NCBI GenBank assembly: GCA_964585545.1
Contig: CAZPDT010000002.1
Span: forward strand, 1-64,000
Direction: 5' to 3'
Source of the DNA: Brumimicrobium sp964585545
GTDB taxonomy: Bacteria; Bacteroidota; Bacteroidia; Flavobacteriales_D; Crocinitomicaceae
DNA: 64,000 bases
A program made the position numbers and the translations under genes. This document shows, piece by piece, positions 53,901-61,980 of the stretch; position 1 is the first letter of the stretch, and every line of letters begins with the position of its first letter. The notes beneath the pieces were generated by a model. That model made no database searches. It saw only the letters and a list, made by a program, of their open reading frames with translations, and was not told the origin of the DNA.

Positions 53901-55268
53901 ATTGAAATCGATGGACTTCGAACAATTACCAAAAAAGAAAAAGACGGAACAAAAAAGGAAATCGTTGTTGGTCGTTCAGCAGAGTTTAAAATAATCGATG
54001 AAAAAACAGATTTAGCGGCGATGACTGCCAATATACCTTATGGGGCTGAGATTGCAGTTAAGAACAATTCTGAAATCAAAAAAGGTGACCTTATTTGTAA
54101 ATGGGATCCTTACAATGCAGTAATTATTTCTGAATATAATGGAATTATAGAGTTCGAAAACATCATTGATGGAGTAACTTACCGTGAGGAAGTTGATGAG
54201 CAAACAGGTTTTGCTGAAAAGATCATCACTGAGACAAGAGACAAAAAGAAAATTCCTTTGATTATCATAAAAGATAAAAATGGAGAGGTTCTAAAATCAT
54301 ACTCAATTCCAGTTAATGCTCACATATCAATTAAGGAAGGTGATCAAATTCAACAGGGATACAGTCTGGTGAAAATACCTCGTGTAGGAGGGAAAAGTGG
54401 AGATATTACAGGAGGTTTGCCACGTATTACTGAGTTATTCGAAGCGCGTAATCCTTCAAATCCTTCTGTTGTTTCTGAAATTGATGGTATTGCAAGCTAT
54501 GGAAAAATCAAACGTGGAAATCGTGAAGTTATCATAGAAGCAAAATCTGGAGAAAAGAAAAAATATCTAGTTCCACTTTCAAAACACATTCTTGTTCAAG
54601 AAAATGACTATGTTCGTGCTGGACAACCACTTTCTGATGGTGCGATTACACCTAAGGATATTCTTAATATTGAAGGCCCAACAGCCGTTCAAGAGTACCT
54701 TGTTAACGAAGTACAAGAAGTTTATCGATTACAAGGTGTGAAAATTAACGATAAGCATTTTGAGGTCATTGTTAGACAAATGATGCTTAAGGTAGAAATT
54801 GAGGATGCTGGTGATACTAAGTTCTTAGAAAATCAGGCTGTTCATAAAGCTGACTTCATGGATGAAAACAACAGGATTTATGGACAAAAAGTTGTTGTTG
54901 AATCAGGAGATTCTAAAAACTTTAAAGCTGGACAAGTTATTTCTGCTCGTAAATTGAGAGATGAGAATATGCAATTGAAGCGCGAGGACGCTCAACTAAT
55001 AGAGGCACGAGATGCTGTTACAGCAACTTCTAAGCCTTTATTACAAGGTATTACACGTTCTTCACTTAAAACGCAGTCCTTTATTTCAGCTGCATCTTTC
55101 CAGGAAACAACAAAAGTGCTGAATGAAGCAGCAATTTCTGGAAAAGTTGATAACTTGTTAGGACTTAAAGAGAATGTTATTGTTGGACATAAGATTCCAG
55201 CAGGAACAGGTGTTCGAGAGTTTCAAAAACTCCAAGTGGGGACAACAGAAACATATCAAGAAGATTAA
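50985..55268 (+). CDS. rpoC: RNA polymerase beta' subunit
   Basis: RpoC is the largest core subunit; 1427 residues. It has the N-terminal zinc finger (CHCGKYKR, then CDRCG), the active-site Mg motif NADFDGDQ (about 480), a second zinc site (CELKRGVCAKCYG, about 905), the bridge/trigger region with GEPGTQLTLRTFH, and the C-terminal GHKIPAGTG. The extra length against some phyla comes from an insert between conserved regions, as usual in Bacteroidota. Confidence 0.98.
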   Translation: MAYKRENKNTVKDFSKITISLASPEQILEQSHGEVLKPETINYRTYKPERDGLFCERIFGPVKDYECHCGKYKRIRYRGIVCDRCGVEVTEKKVRRERMGHIKLVVPVAHIWYFKSLPNKIGYLLGLPTKKLDQIIYYERYVVINPGIVGEEVDEKGDPKVAKLDFLTEEEYLDILDELPQDNQYLDDSDPNKFVAKMGAEAIFDLLKELDLNQLSYDLRDKANKETSMQRKNEALKRLQVVEAMGESQERIENRPEWMIIKVVPVIPPELRPLVPLDGGRFATSDLNDLYRRVIIRNNRLKRLIEIKAPEVILRNEKRMLQESVDSLFDNSRKSSAVKTESNRPLKSLSDSLKGKQGRFRQNLLGKRVDYSARSVIVVGPYLKLHECGLPKDMAAELYKPFVIRKLIERGIVKTVKSAKKIVDKKDAIVWDILENVIKSHPVLLNRAPTLHRLGIQAFQPKLIEGKAIRLHPLVCTAFNADFDGDQMAVHLPLGNAAILEAQLLMLSSHNILNPANGAPITVPSQDMVLGLYYMTKGRKSDGDNQVLGEGMTFYSPEEVNIAYNEGRVSLNAYIKVKTDVLDENGELTKKIIETTVGRVLFNELVPKEYGFIDEVLTKKALRNIIGKILNISGTSRTAQFLDDIKAVGYDMAFKGGLSFNLDDIIIPKEKETLVEKANNNVAEVMDNYNMGLITNNERYNQIIDIWTRTNSRLTNTLMEQLKADDQGFNSIYMMFDSGARGSKEQIRQLSGMRGLMAKPQKSGASTHEIIENPILSNFKEGLSILEYFISTHGARKGLADTALKTADAGYLTRRLVDVAQDVVVNEEDCGTLRGIEATAIIKNDEIVEPLADRIVGRTTVHDVYDDDENLLIESGEIITEKIAEIIEKAGIDEVEIRSVLTCELKRGVCAKCYGRNLATNRKAQIGDSIGVVAAQSIGEPGTQLTLRTFHVGGTASNIADESDLKSKANGRIEIDGLRTITKKEKDGTKKEIVVGRSAEFKIIDEKTDLAAMTANIPYGAEIAVKNNSEIKKGDLICKWDPYNAVIISEYNGIIEFENIIDGVTYREEVDEQTGFAEKIITETRDKKKIPLIIIKDKNGEVLKSYSIPVNAHISIKEGDQIQQGYSLVKIPRVGGKSGDITGGLPRITELFEARNPSNPSVVSEIDGIASYGKIKRGNREVIIEAKSGEKKKYLVPLSKHILVQENDYVRAGQPLSDGAITPKDILNIEGPTAVQEYLVNEVQEVYRLQGVKINDKHFEVIVRQMMLKVEIEDAGDTKFLENQAVHKADFMDENNRIYGQKVVVESGDSKNFKAGQVISARKLRDENMQLKREDAQLIEARDAVTATSKPLLQGITRSSLKTQSFISAASFQETTKVLNEAAISGKVDNLLGLKENVIVGHKIPAGTGVREFQKLQVGTTETYQED

Positions 55269-55290
55269 TTCTCAATGAAATTAATTTATA

Positions 55291-55322
55291 GGCTATCAAA
55301 TTTAATTTGATAGCCTTTTTTT
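55291..55322 (+). terminator. Intrinsic terminator after rpoC
   Basis: GGCTATCAAAT (55291-55301) and ATTTGATAGCC (55305-55315) pair perfectly over 11 bases with a 3-base loop, followed by seven T. This should end the long tRNA-tuf-rpoC transcript. It lies 14 bases before the next start codon. Confidence 0.9.
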
Positions 55323-55336
55323 ATTACCTTTATTCT

Positions 55337-55651
55337 ATGGAAAATAATAACAATAAAGAAAATAAATTGAATATAGAGCTCACCGAAGAGGTGGCAGAAG
55401 GCGTTTATTCTAATCTTGCCATGATTACACATTCTTCTTCGGAGTTTGTTTGTGATTTTATCCAAATTATGCCCGGATTACCCAAAGCAAAAGTAAGAAC
55501 AAGAGTTGTAATGACTCCAGAGAATGCCAAAAGACTTTTGAATGCATTAAAAGATAATATCGATAAATTTGAAAAAAATTTAGGGGAAATAAGTGGTGGA
55601 AACAATGATCTACCGCCAATCAACTTTGGTTCTCCACCTACTGAGGCTTAA
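55337..55651 (+). CDS. DUF3467 domain protein
   Basis: A 104-residue soluble protein that matches DUF3467: YSNLAMITHSSSEFVCDFIQ, then KAKVRTRVVMTPENAKRLL. The frame is open to 55307, but that start lies inside the rpoC terminator, so the ATG at 55337 is preferred. The gene follows rpoC in many Bacteroidota as I recall, and its role is unknown. The C-terminus is Pro/Gly/Asn-rich and probably disordered. Confidence 0.88.
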   Translation: MENNNNKENKLNIELTEEVAEGVYSNLAMITHSSSEFVCDFIQIMPGLPKAKVRTRVVMTPENAKRLLNALKDNIDKFEKNLGEISGGNNDLPPINFGSPPTEA

Positions 55652-55689
55652 TTCAATAACGATACGATTAACATAAACAATTAAGAATT

Positions 55690-57093
55690 ATGAGTAAATA
55701 TGATGTAACCATCATCGGGTCTGGCCCTGGAGGCTACGTTGCCGCAATAAGATGTGCACAACTGGGACTAAAAACTGCCATTATTGAAAAATACAGTACA
55801 CTTGGGGGAACTTGTCTAAATGTAGGATGTATTCCTTCCAAAGCGCTTTTGGACTCGAGTGAACATTTTCACAATGCTAAGAACAATTTCCAAGAACATG
55901 GTGTATTGGTTAAAGATTTGAAAGCAGACCTTAAGGCAATGGTCGAAAGAAAAGATAAAGTCGTTGATCAAACATGCAAAGGAGTTGCTTATTTAATGGA
56001 TAAAAATAAAATTACAGTACATTATGGCACAGGATCTTTTGTAGACAAACACACCGTTAATGTGACGGATGATAAAGGAAAAAAGACAAAATTAAAAAGT
56101 GATAATTTTATTATTGCTACGGGCTCAAAACCCAACTATTTTAAAGGAATGGAACCAGATAAAAAACGCATCATTACCTCAACAGAAGCGCTAAATTTGA
56201 AAGAAGTGCCAAAAAGTATGGTGGTTATTGGTGGAGGAGTAATTGGTCTCGAATTGGGCTCAGTTTACGCACGATTGGGCACAGCTGTTCAGGTAGTAGA
56301 GTTTGCTGATTCCATCGTGCCTACTATGGATCAAACAATGGGCAAGGAACTTACAAAAGTGTTGAAAAAATTGAAGATGAAATTTAATTTTAAACACAAA
56401 GTCCAAAAGGTTAAAAATTCAGGGAAAAGTGTTACTGTAACAGCGTTAGACAAAAAGGATAAAGAGGTTACTTTTAAAGCAGATTATTGTCTTGTTGCTG
56501 TTGGGCGAAAACCTTATACCGATGGTCTCGAATTGAAGAATGCAGGATTAGATACGAACGACAAAGGTCAAATAGAGGTCAATGATAACTTGCAAACGTC
56601 TGTTGATCATATTTACGCTATAGGAGACGTTGTTAGAGGAGCTATGCTTGCTCATAAAGCAGAAGAAGAGGGGACCTTTGTTGCAGAGAAAATTGCCGGG
56701 GAATCTCCTCATATAAACTATAATCTTATTCCTTCAGTGGTTTATACTTGGCCAGAGGTTGCTTCTGTGGGTAAAACAGAACAACAAGTAAAAGATAGTG
56801 GGATAGATTATACAGTTGGTAGTTTTCCAATGAAGGCGCTCGGAAGAGCAAGAGCATCAATGGATATTCAAGGATTAGTGAAAATAATTACCAATAAAGA
56901 AACAGATGAAATATTAGGATTTCATGTTATTGGTGCAAGAGCAGCGGATCTTATTATGGAAGGGGTGGTGGCAATGGAATATCGTGCTTCGGCAGAAGAC
57001 CTTGTGAGAATTTCACATCCACACCCTACATATACTGAAGCTATTCGTGAAGCAGCTATGGATGCCACTGGTGGAAGATCAATTCATATATAG
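55690..57093 (+). CDS. lpdA: Dihydrolipoyl dehydrogenase (E3)
   Basis: The 467-residue flavoprotein reoxidises the lipoyl arm of 2-oxoacid dehydrogenases and of GcvH. It has the FAD site GSGPGGYVAA, the redox-active disulfide Cys42-Cys47 (GGTCLNVGC), the NAD site GGGVIGLELG, and the catalytic His445 and Glu450 in HPHPTYTEA. E1 and E2 genes are not adjacent, so it may serve several complexes, including glycine cleavage through gcvH at 9889. Confidence 0.96.
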   Translation: MSKYDVTIIGSGPGGYVAAIRCAQLGLKTAIIEKYSTLGGTCLNVGCIPSKALLDSSEHFHNAKNNFQEHGVLVKDLKADLKAMVERKDKVVDQTCKGVAYLMDKNKITVHYGTGSFVDKHTVNVTDDKGKKTKLKSDNFIIATGSKPNYFKGMEPDKKRIITSTEALNLKEVPKSMVVIGGGVIGLELGSVYARLGTAVQVVEFADSIVPTMDQTMGKELTKVLKKLKMKFNFKHKVQKVKNSGKSVTVTALDKKDKEVTFKADYCLVAVGRKPYTDGLELKNAGLDTNDKGQIEVNDNLQTSVDHIYAIGDVVRGAMLAHKAEEEGTFVAEKIAGESPHINYNLIPSVVYTWPEVASVGKTEQQVKDSGIDYTVGSFPMKALGRARASMDIQGLVKIITNKETDEILGFHVIGARAADLIMEGVVAMEYRASAEDLVRISHPHPTYTEAIREAAMDATGGRSIHI

Positions 57094-57137
57094 TGTCTGG
57101 TTACATTATGATGATATAGAGTAGAGAAAATGGCTTG

Positions 57138-57173
57138 AAATAATGCTTCAAATAGAATTTGAGATTATTTTTT
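57138..57173 (+). terminator. Possible terminator after lpdA
   Basis: AAATAAT...TCAAA (57138-57152) pairs with TTTGA...ATTATTT (57158-57170) with a small internal loop, then TTT. It is AT-rich and sits 10 bases before the next gene, so it could also shape that gene's leader. Tentative. Confidence 0.4.
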
Positions 57174-57182
57174 AATTAAGAA

Positions 57183-58292
57183 ATGTCGAATAAACGATGG
57201 CGAATTGCTTATTTCTGTCCTTCAAAAAGTTGGGGAGGATTAGAGATGAATCAATTACACAATGCGAAATGGATGCAGGATAGAGGTCATAAGGTCTTGA
57301 TCATTGTCCAAAAAAATAGTCGAGCACATAAAGCAGCTTGTCGATTTGAATTACCTGTTGAATTTACCGTGAAACATCGGAAGTATTATGATTTCATCAA
57401 TGCTTTTCGACTGAGTAGAAAGTTGAAAAAATACGATGTTACGCATCTTATTGTGAGGAACCCTAAGGACATGAATTTATGTGCTCTTGCAAAGTCCTTT
57501 TGCTTCAATAGAATCTTTTTGGCGTATTTCATGGAAATGCAGATTGGAATTCCGAAAAGAGATCTCTTACATACAATACGATTTAGAAAATTTGATTTGT
57601 GGTCATGTCCATTGGAATATCTTAAAAAGCAAGTGATTGAAATGACACATTTTCCGCAATCCAAAATTGTTGTAATCCCTTCAGGAATTGAAATAGAGAG
57701 ATTTAACAACAACGGTAATGTTGAAAATGCTAAAAGAGAATTAAGATTGAATCAAAATGTCCGATATATAGGATTGATTGGAAGATTAGACCCTCAAAAA
57801 GGACAACACTTGCTACTGGAAGCATTTTGTAAAATCAAAAACCAAATGGATTATAACCTTGTTTTCCTTGGAGAGTCTACACTAGGTGAACACAGTGATT
57901 ATTTGGAAAACCTTAAACGCTTTACGAAAGAAAATAAGGTTGATGATCGTGTTCATTTTCGACCTTTTAGAAACGACACGGAGATTTTTTATACTGCAAT
58001 TGATTTATTTGTTATGGCTACAAATTCAGAAACCTTTGGTATGGTTACTATTGAAGCTCTGGCTGCTGGATGTAAAATTGTGGGTAGTAAAAGTGGAGGC
58101 ACCGAAGAGATATTAAATAAAGCAGCCGTTGGAAGGCTTTTTGAACCAGGAAATAAAGATGATTTAGCAGATAAAATATTGATGTCTATTGAGCAAAATG
58201 ATCATGATAAATCTAAGATGGTGAAAGCTGCTGAAAGGTTTGATTTTCAAAAAGTGTGTGGTCAAGTAGAAACTGCTTTGGAAGGTGAATGA
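57183..58292 (+). CDS. Glycosyltransferase family 4 protein
   Basis: A 369-residue GT-B enzyme. The N-terminal domain starts RIAYFCPSKSWGGLEMN (acceptor side, GGxE loop). The donor domain has VIPSGIEIERF, GLIGRLDPQKGQ, FLGE and the E-x7-E motif in SETFGMVTIEAL. It should move a sugar from a nucleotide donor to a cell-envelope acceptor, retaining anomeric configuration; the sugar is not readable. It is the second such enzyme in the window and is followed by a large outer-membrane protein gene after 54 bases. Confidence 0.9.
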   Translation: MSNKRWRIAYFCPSKSWGGLEMNQLHNAKWMQDRGHKVLIIVQKNSRAHKAACRFELPVEFTVKHRKYYDFINAFRLSRKLKKYDVTHLIVRNPKDMNLCALAKSFCFNRIFLAYFMEMQIGIPKRDLLHTIRFRKFDLWSCPLEYLKKQVIEMTHFPQSKIVVIPSGIEIERFNNNGNVENAKRELRLNQNVRYIGLIGRLDPQKGQHLLLEAFCKIKNQMDYNLVFLGESTLGEHSDYLENLKRFTKENKVDDRVHFRPFRNDTEIFYTAIDLFVMATNSETFGMVTIEALAAGCKIVGSKSGGTEEILNKAAVGRLFEPGNKDDLADKILMSIEQNDHDKSKMVKAAERFDFQKVCGQVETALEGE

Positions 58293-58346
58293 GATTTTTT
58301 ACGCTACAAAGCACCAAACTGCTTTTGAATCCGTTATCGTAGTGGA

Positions 58347-61300
58347 ATGATTTCTATTTTGAGAATAATATTACTACTCATTGTATTGCTCTTTGTAGGT
58401 ATAGGATCTGTTATGGGACAGATGTCCAATCTGCGATGGAAAACTATTGCTCCATCTAAAGACACACTTATATTGGATTCTCTTACTATCTATCCAAGCA
58501 GTTTCCAAGTCTTGTGTAAGCATCAAATACTGCCTTCTAATGCATACTATTTTAATGGTTTTAAAAGACAGTTTTACCTTAAATCGGAATGTAATGATTC
58601 CTTGGTTTTAAGGTATCGTGTATTTGATATCAACTTCCAACAACCTGTCCAATCTATTGATACGTCACTAATTTATAGAGATTTAGGTGAAGAAAAAGAC
58701 TATTATTACCGTGACGAAATAAACAAAACAGATTTCTTCTCAGGAGATGGGATTAAAAAATCGGGCAGTATTTCTCGAGGAATTACTTTTGGAAATTCGC
58801 AAGATCTGTCAGTACAATCTTCACTAAACCTACAACTATCGGGTAAAATTACCGAGAAAATGAAACTGCTCGCAACAGTAACGGATGATAATTTACCCAT
58901 TCAGCCAGATGGGAATACCAATCAGTTGCAGGAGTTTGATAAGGTATTTATTCAGCTATATGGCGATCAATATAAGATTATTGCGGGCGATTTTTGGTTA
59001 AAAAAACCCAAAGGGTATTTTATGAATTACAACAAAAGAGCCCAAGGTTTATTTGGGGAGTACTCTTGGGGAGAAGATGAGTCTAAATGGACAATTCAAG
59101 GTGCAGGTGCGCTGTCAAAAGGAAAATTTTCTAGGAATACCATTCAGGGACAGGAAGGGAATCAAGGCCCTTACCGTTTAAAAGGAAATGAAAATGAACC
59201 CTTTATTATGGTTTTATCAGGAACTGAAAAAGTCTATTTAGATGGAAGACTTCTAGAACGCGGTCAGAAATTTGATTATATTATTGATTACAATACTTCC
59301 GAAGTTGTTTTTACACCTCGTAATCAAATCACCAAAGATTCAAGAATTATAGTTGAGTTTCAATATACAGATCAGAACTATGCACGTTCTTTGTTCCAAG
59401 GCAGCATTGACTATGGAAGTGAGAAATTTGATTTTTGGCTGAATGCCTACAGTGAACAGGATGCCAAAAATCAATCTCTACAACAAGAATTGAGTGCAGG
59501 GGATAAAAAACTCCTCAGTCAAATTGGTGATAGTCTTCAACTGGCAAGAACAAACTCGATTGATAGCGTTGGTTTTATGGACAATCAAGTAACCTATAAA
59601 ATGATTGATTCATTGGGAATAGATTCGGTTTTGGTTTATTCTGTAAATCCAGATTCTGCTGTCTATAAAGCGAGTTTCACCAAGGTAGGCATGGGAAAGG
59701 GGAATTATATTTTTGATCGATTTACTGCCGTCGGGAAAGTTTATCAATGGGTAGCTCCTGTTGGGGGACTTCCACAAGGTGACTATGAGGCCTCAAGAAT
59801 TATTGTTACCCCAAAGAAGAAAGCTCTTTTTTCTGCTGGTGCGAGATACAGAATCAGTCCTGCTTGGGAAGTGCAAACCGAGTTAAGCACTTCAAATAAT
59901 GATCTGAATACATTTTCAAAAATTGATAATGAAGACAATAGGGGATTTGCAAATAAAACAACTGTTACAGCCCTGTTTGATGTTGGAAAAGATTCTATTT
60001 GGAGTATAAAAACAAGTCTAGACTTTGAATACAGGACACAATATTTTCAAGAAATTGAACGGTATCGTGGCGTAGAATTTGACAGAGATTGGAATGTGCG
60101 GAATGAAAATTATCAAGGACAACAAATTTTGGCTCATTTGTCAGGAGCGTTAATCAATAAAAAATACGGGAACATAGAGATTCAAGCACAAAACTTCACA
60201 TTTGGAAATGATTATCAGGGCAATAGAGCTCAGCTTTCAGGAGACTGGAATCAAAATGGACTAAAGATTAAAGCAAATGGAAGTTACTTGAACAGTCTTG
60301 CTGAAAATAAAAACACTTATATTAGACACAAGGTTGAGATAAGTCAAAAACTAGGACCAATAAAAATTGGCTTTGAAGACGACCATGAACTCAATAAGTT
60401 TTTTCAAGGGGATACCTTGTTGCAACCAGCATCCTACCAATGGTATGATTGGAAGGTATATCTTGCCAATTCAGATTCACTAGAAAATAAATTTGAAGTA
60501 TTTTATCGAGAAAGATATGATTGGAAAAGTGACTCTGTACGGCTTTCAAACGCAGCAAAAGCGCGTAGTATTGGAGCACAATACAATTGGATTACAAATG
60601 AAAGATCCAAACTTACCACCATGGCTAGTTATCGGGTCTTAGAGATAGAGAATAAAGAATTATCTCAAGAGCAACCGGAAAATTCATTTCTTGGAAGGAT
60701 AGATTATCAACTTAATTTATGGGAGAAGGCTTTGACATCAACTACATTTTATGAGGTCAGTTCAGGATTAGAAGTTAAAAAAGAGTTTCTATATATTCAA
60801 GTGAATACAGGGCAAGGTGTTTATACTTGGATTGATTACAACAATGACGGTATAAAAGACTTGAATGAGTTTGAAATTGCACAATATCCAGATCAAGCCA
60901 ATTATATTCGAGTGTTTACTCCCAGTAATGATTATGAAAGAACCTATTCTAATGAATTTAATCAAACCTTGTTCTGGAGACCAGAAAGATTATGGAGTAA
61001 AAAGAAAGGTTTTTTACAAGGGCTCTCACGCTTCTCCAATCAAACACGATTTAGAGTTCAGAAAAAAATGGCCAATCAATCTGTAGATACTTATAATCCA
61101 TTTGCCCGAAAAATTGCAGATTCTAGCTTGATGAGTTTTAATTCAACAATCCGAAACACCTTGTTTTTTAATCGTATAAGTTCAGTTTTTGGTGTGGATT
61201 ATACTTATTCGGAGACTGGAACAAAAACATTATTGGCCAATGGGTTTAGCGCTAAAAATAACCATGCTCATACGGTAAATGCAAGATGGAATTTTTTTAA

Positions 61301-61784
61301 ATGGTTTACGTTGAAATTAACAGGAGAAAAAGGTGAAAGAGAATCCTCTGCCGACTATACCTCTGGGCGGGACTTCTTTATTCGTTACCATAAGATTCAA
61401 CCTGAATTCATATATCAACCCAATACCACATTGCGCATCTCTTTGATTGGAAGATACGAGGAGAAAAACAATAAAGAAGAAATGGGAGGAGAGACGGCTT
61501 ATATTGGAGATTTGGGTTTGACCTTAAAATGGAATCAACTAGAAAAAGGGAGTTTAACTGGGGAAGTGAAGATTGTAAACATCAATTATTCGGGGAGTCA
61601 AAATAATGCATTAGCCTATGAAATGCTAGAGTCTTTAAAGCCTGGAAAAAATTATACATGGAGTTTAATTTATGAAAGAACCATCTCTAAACACCTAAGA
61701 ATTAACATTCACTATAATGGGAGGACGTCTAAAAACAGCAAAACAATACACGCTGGAGGGGTCGAGGTTCGGGCGTTTTTCTAA
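58347..61784 (+). CDS. Large outer-membrane beta-barrel protein, unknown function
   Basis: The 1145-residue protein has a signal peptide (1-25, cut near VMGQ), an N-terminal globular part, then many alternating hydrophobic/aromatic strands to the end (final GGVEVRAFF), as in large outer-membrane barrels. Recognisable conserved stretches are GDFWLKKP with NYNKRAQG, and TEKVYLDGRLLERG with FDYIIDYNTSEVVFTP (about 290-325), which I recall from long conserved Bacteroidota envelope proteins without a named role. Near residues 829-842, DYNNDGIKDLNE is a full EF-hand-like calcium loop with acidic or Asn residues at positions 1, 3, 5, 9 and Glu at 12. It is not SprA by length and ends. Substrate or partner unknown. 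Confidence 0.75.
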   Translation: MISILRIILLLIVLLFVGIGSVMGQMSNLRWKTIAPSKDTLILDSLTIYPSSFQVLCKHQILPSNAYYFNGFKRQFYLKSECNDSLVLRYRVFDINFQQPVQSIDTSLIYRDLGEEKDYYYRDEINKTDFFSGDGIKKSGSISRGITFGNSQDLSVQSSLNLQLSGKITEKMKLLATVTDDNLPIQPDGNTNQLQEFDKVFIQLYGDQYKIIAGDFWLKKPKGYFMNYNKRAQGLFGEYSWGEDESKWTIQGAGALSKGKFSRNTIQGQEGNQGPYRLKGNENEPFIMVLSGTEKVYLDGRLLERGQKFDYIIDYNTSEVVFTPRNQITKDSRIIVEFQYTDQNYARSLFQGSIDYGSEKFDFWLNAYSEQDAKNQSLQQELSAGDKKLLSQIGDSLQLARTNSIDSVGFMDNQVTYKMIDSLGIDSVLVYSVNPDSAVYKASFTKVGMGKGNYIFDRFTAVGKVYQWVAPVGGLPQGDYEASRIIVTPKKKALFSAGARYRISPAWEVQTELSTSNNDLNTFSKIDNEDNRGFANKTTVTALFDVGKDSIWSIKTSLDFEYRTQYFQEIERYRGVEFDRDWNVRNENYQGQQILAHLSGALINKKYGNIEIQAQNFTFGNDYQGNRAQLSGDWNQNGLKIKANGSYLNSLAENKNTYIRHKVEISQKLGPIKIGFEDDHELNKFFQGDTLLQPASYQWYDWKVYLANSDSLENKFEVFYRERYDWKSDSVRLSNAAKARSIGAQYNWITNERSKLTTMASYRVLEIENKELSQEQPENSFLGRIDYQLNLWEKALTSTTFYEVSSGLEVKKEFLYIQVNTGQGVYTWIDYNNDGIKDLNEFEIAQYPDQANYIRVFTPSNDYERTYSNEFNQTLFWRPERLWSKKKGFLQGLSRFSNQTRFRVQKKMANQSVDTYNPFARKIADSSLMSFNSTIRNTLFFNRISSVFGVDYTYSETGTKTLLANGFSAKNNHAHTVNARWNFFKWFTLKLTGEKGERESSADYTSGRDFFIRYHKIQPEFIYQPNTTLRISLIGRYEEKNNKEEMGGETAYIGDLGLTLKWNQLEKGSLTGEVKIVNINYSGSQNNALAYEMLESLKPGKNYTWSLIYERTISKHLRINIHYNGRTSKNSKTIHAGGVEVRAFF

Positions 61785-61828
61785 TTATAATTTGGATTTT
61801 AGAGTTTAAAAATTATCTTTGTTCTGTT

Positions 61829-61844
61829 GTTTGTTTGTTTGTTT
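61829..61844. repeat. Tetranucleotide tract (GTTT)4
   Basis: Four perfect GTTT units, preceded by GTT, lie 137 bases upstream of the SprB-like gene. Such tracts are prone to slippage and can change promoter spacing. Confidence 0.8.
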
Positions 61845-61901
61845 CGGGTGAATTCGATTGGTCAACCTTTGCAGGCAAAAGTTTGTAGAATAAGTATAAA
61901 A

Positions 61902-61910
61902 TTTTTTTTT
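61902..61910. repeat. T9 homopolymer upstream of the SprB-like gene
   Basis: Nine T in a row follow TATAAAA and precede GATTTTGG, 71 bases before the ATG at 61981. If a -33/-7 pair spans it (TTG at 61883-61885 is a candidate), length change would alter the spacing. The rest of 61785-61980 holds no gene. Confidence 0.6.
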
Positions 61911-61980
61911 GATTTTGGCAACCTTTTATAGTAATCCCTCGTTTCAAAGAAAGATAATATTAATTTAACGCTCCACATTA

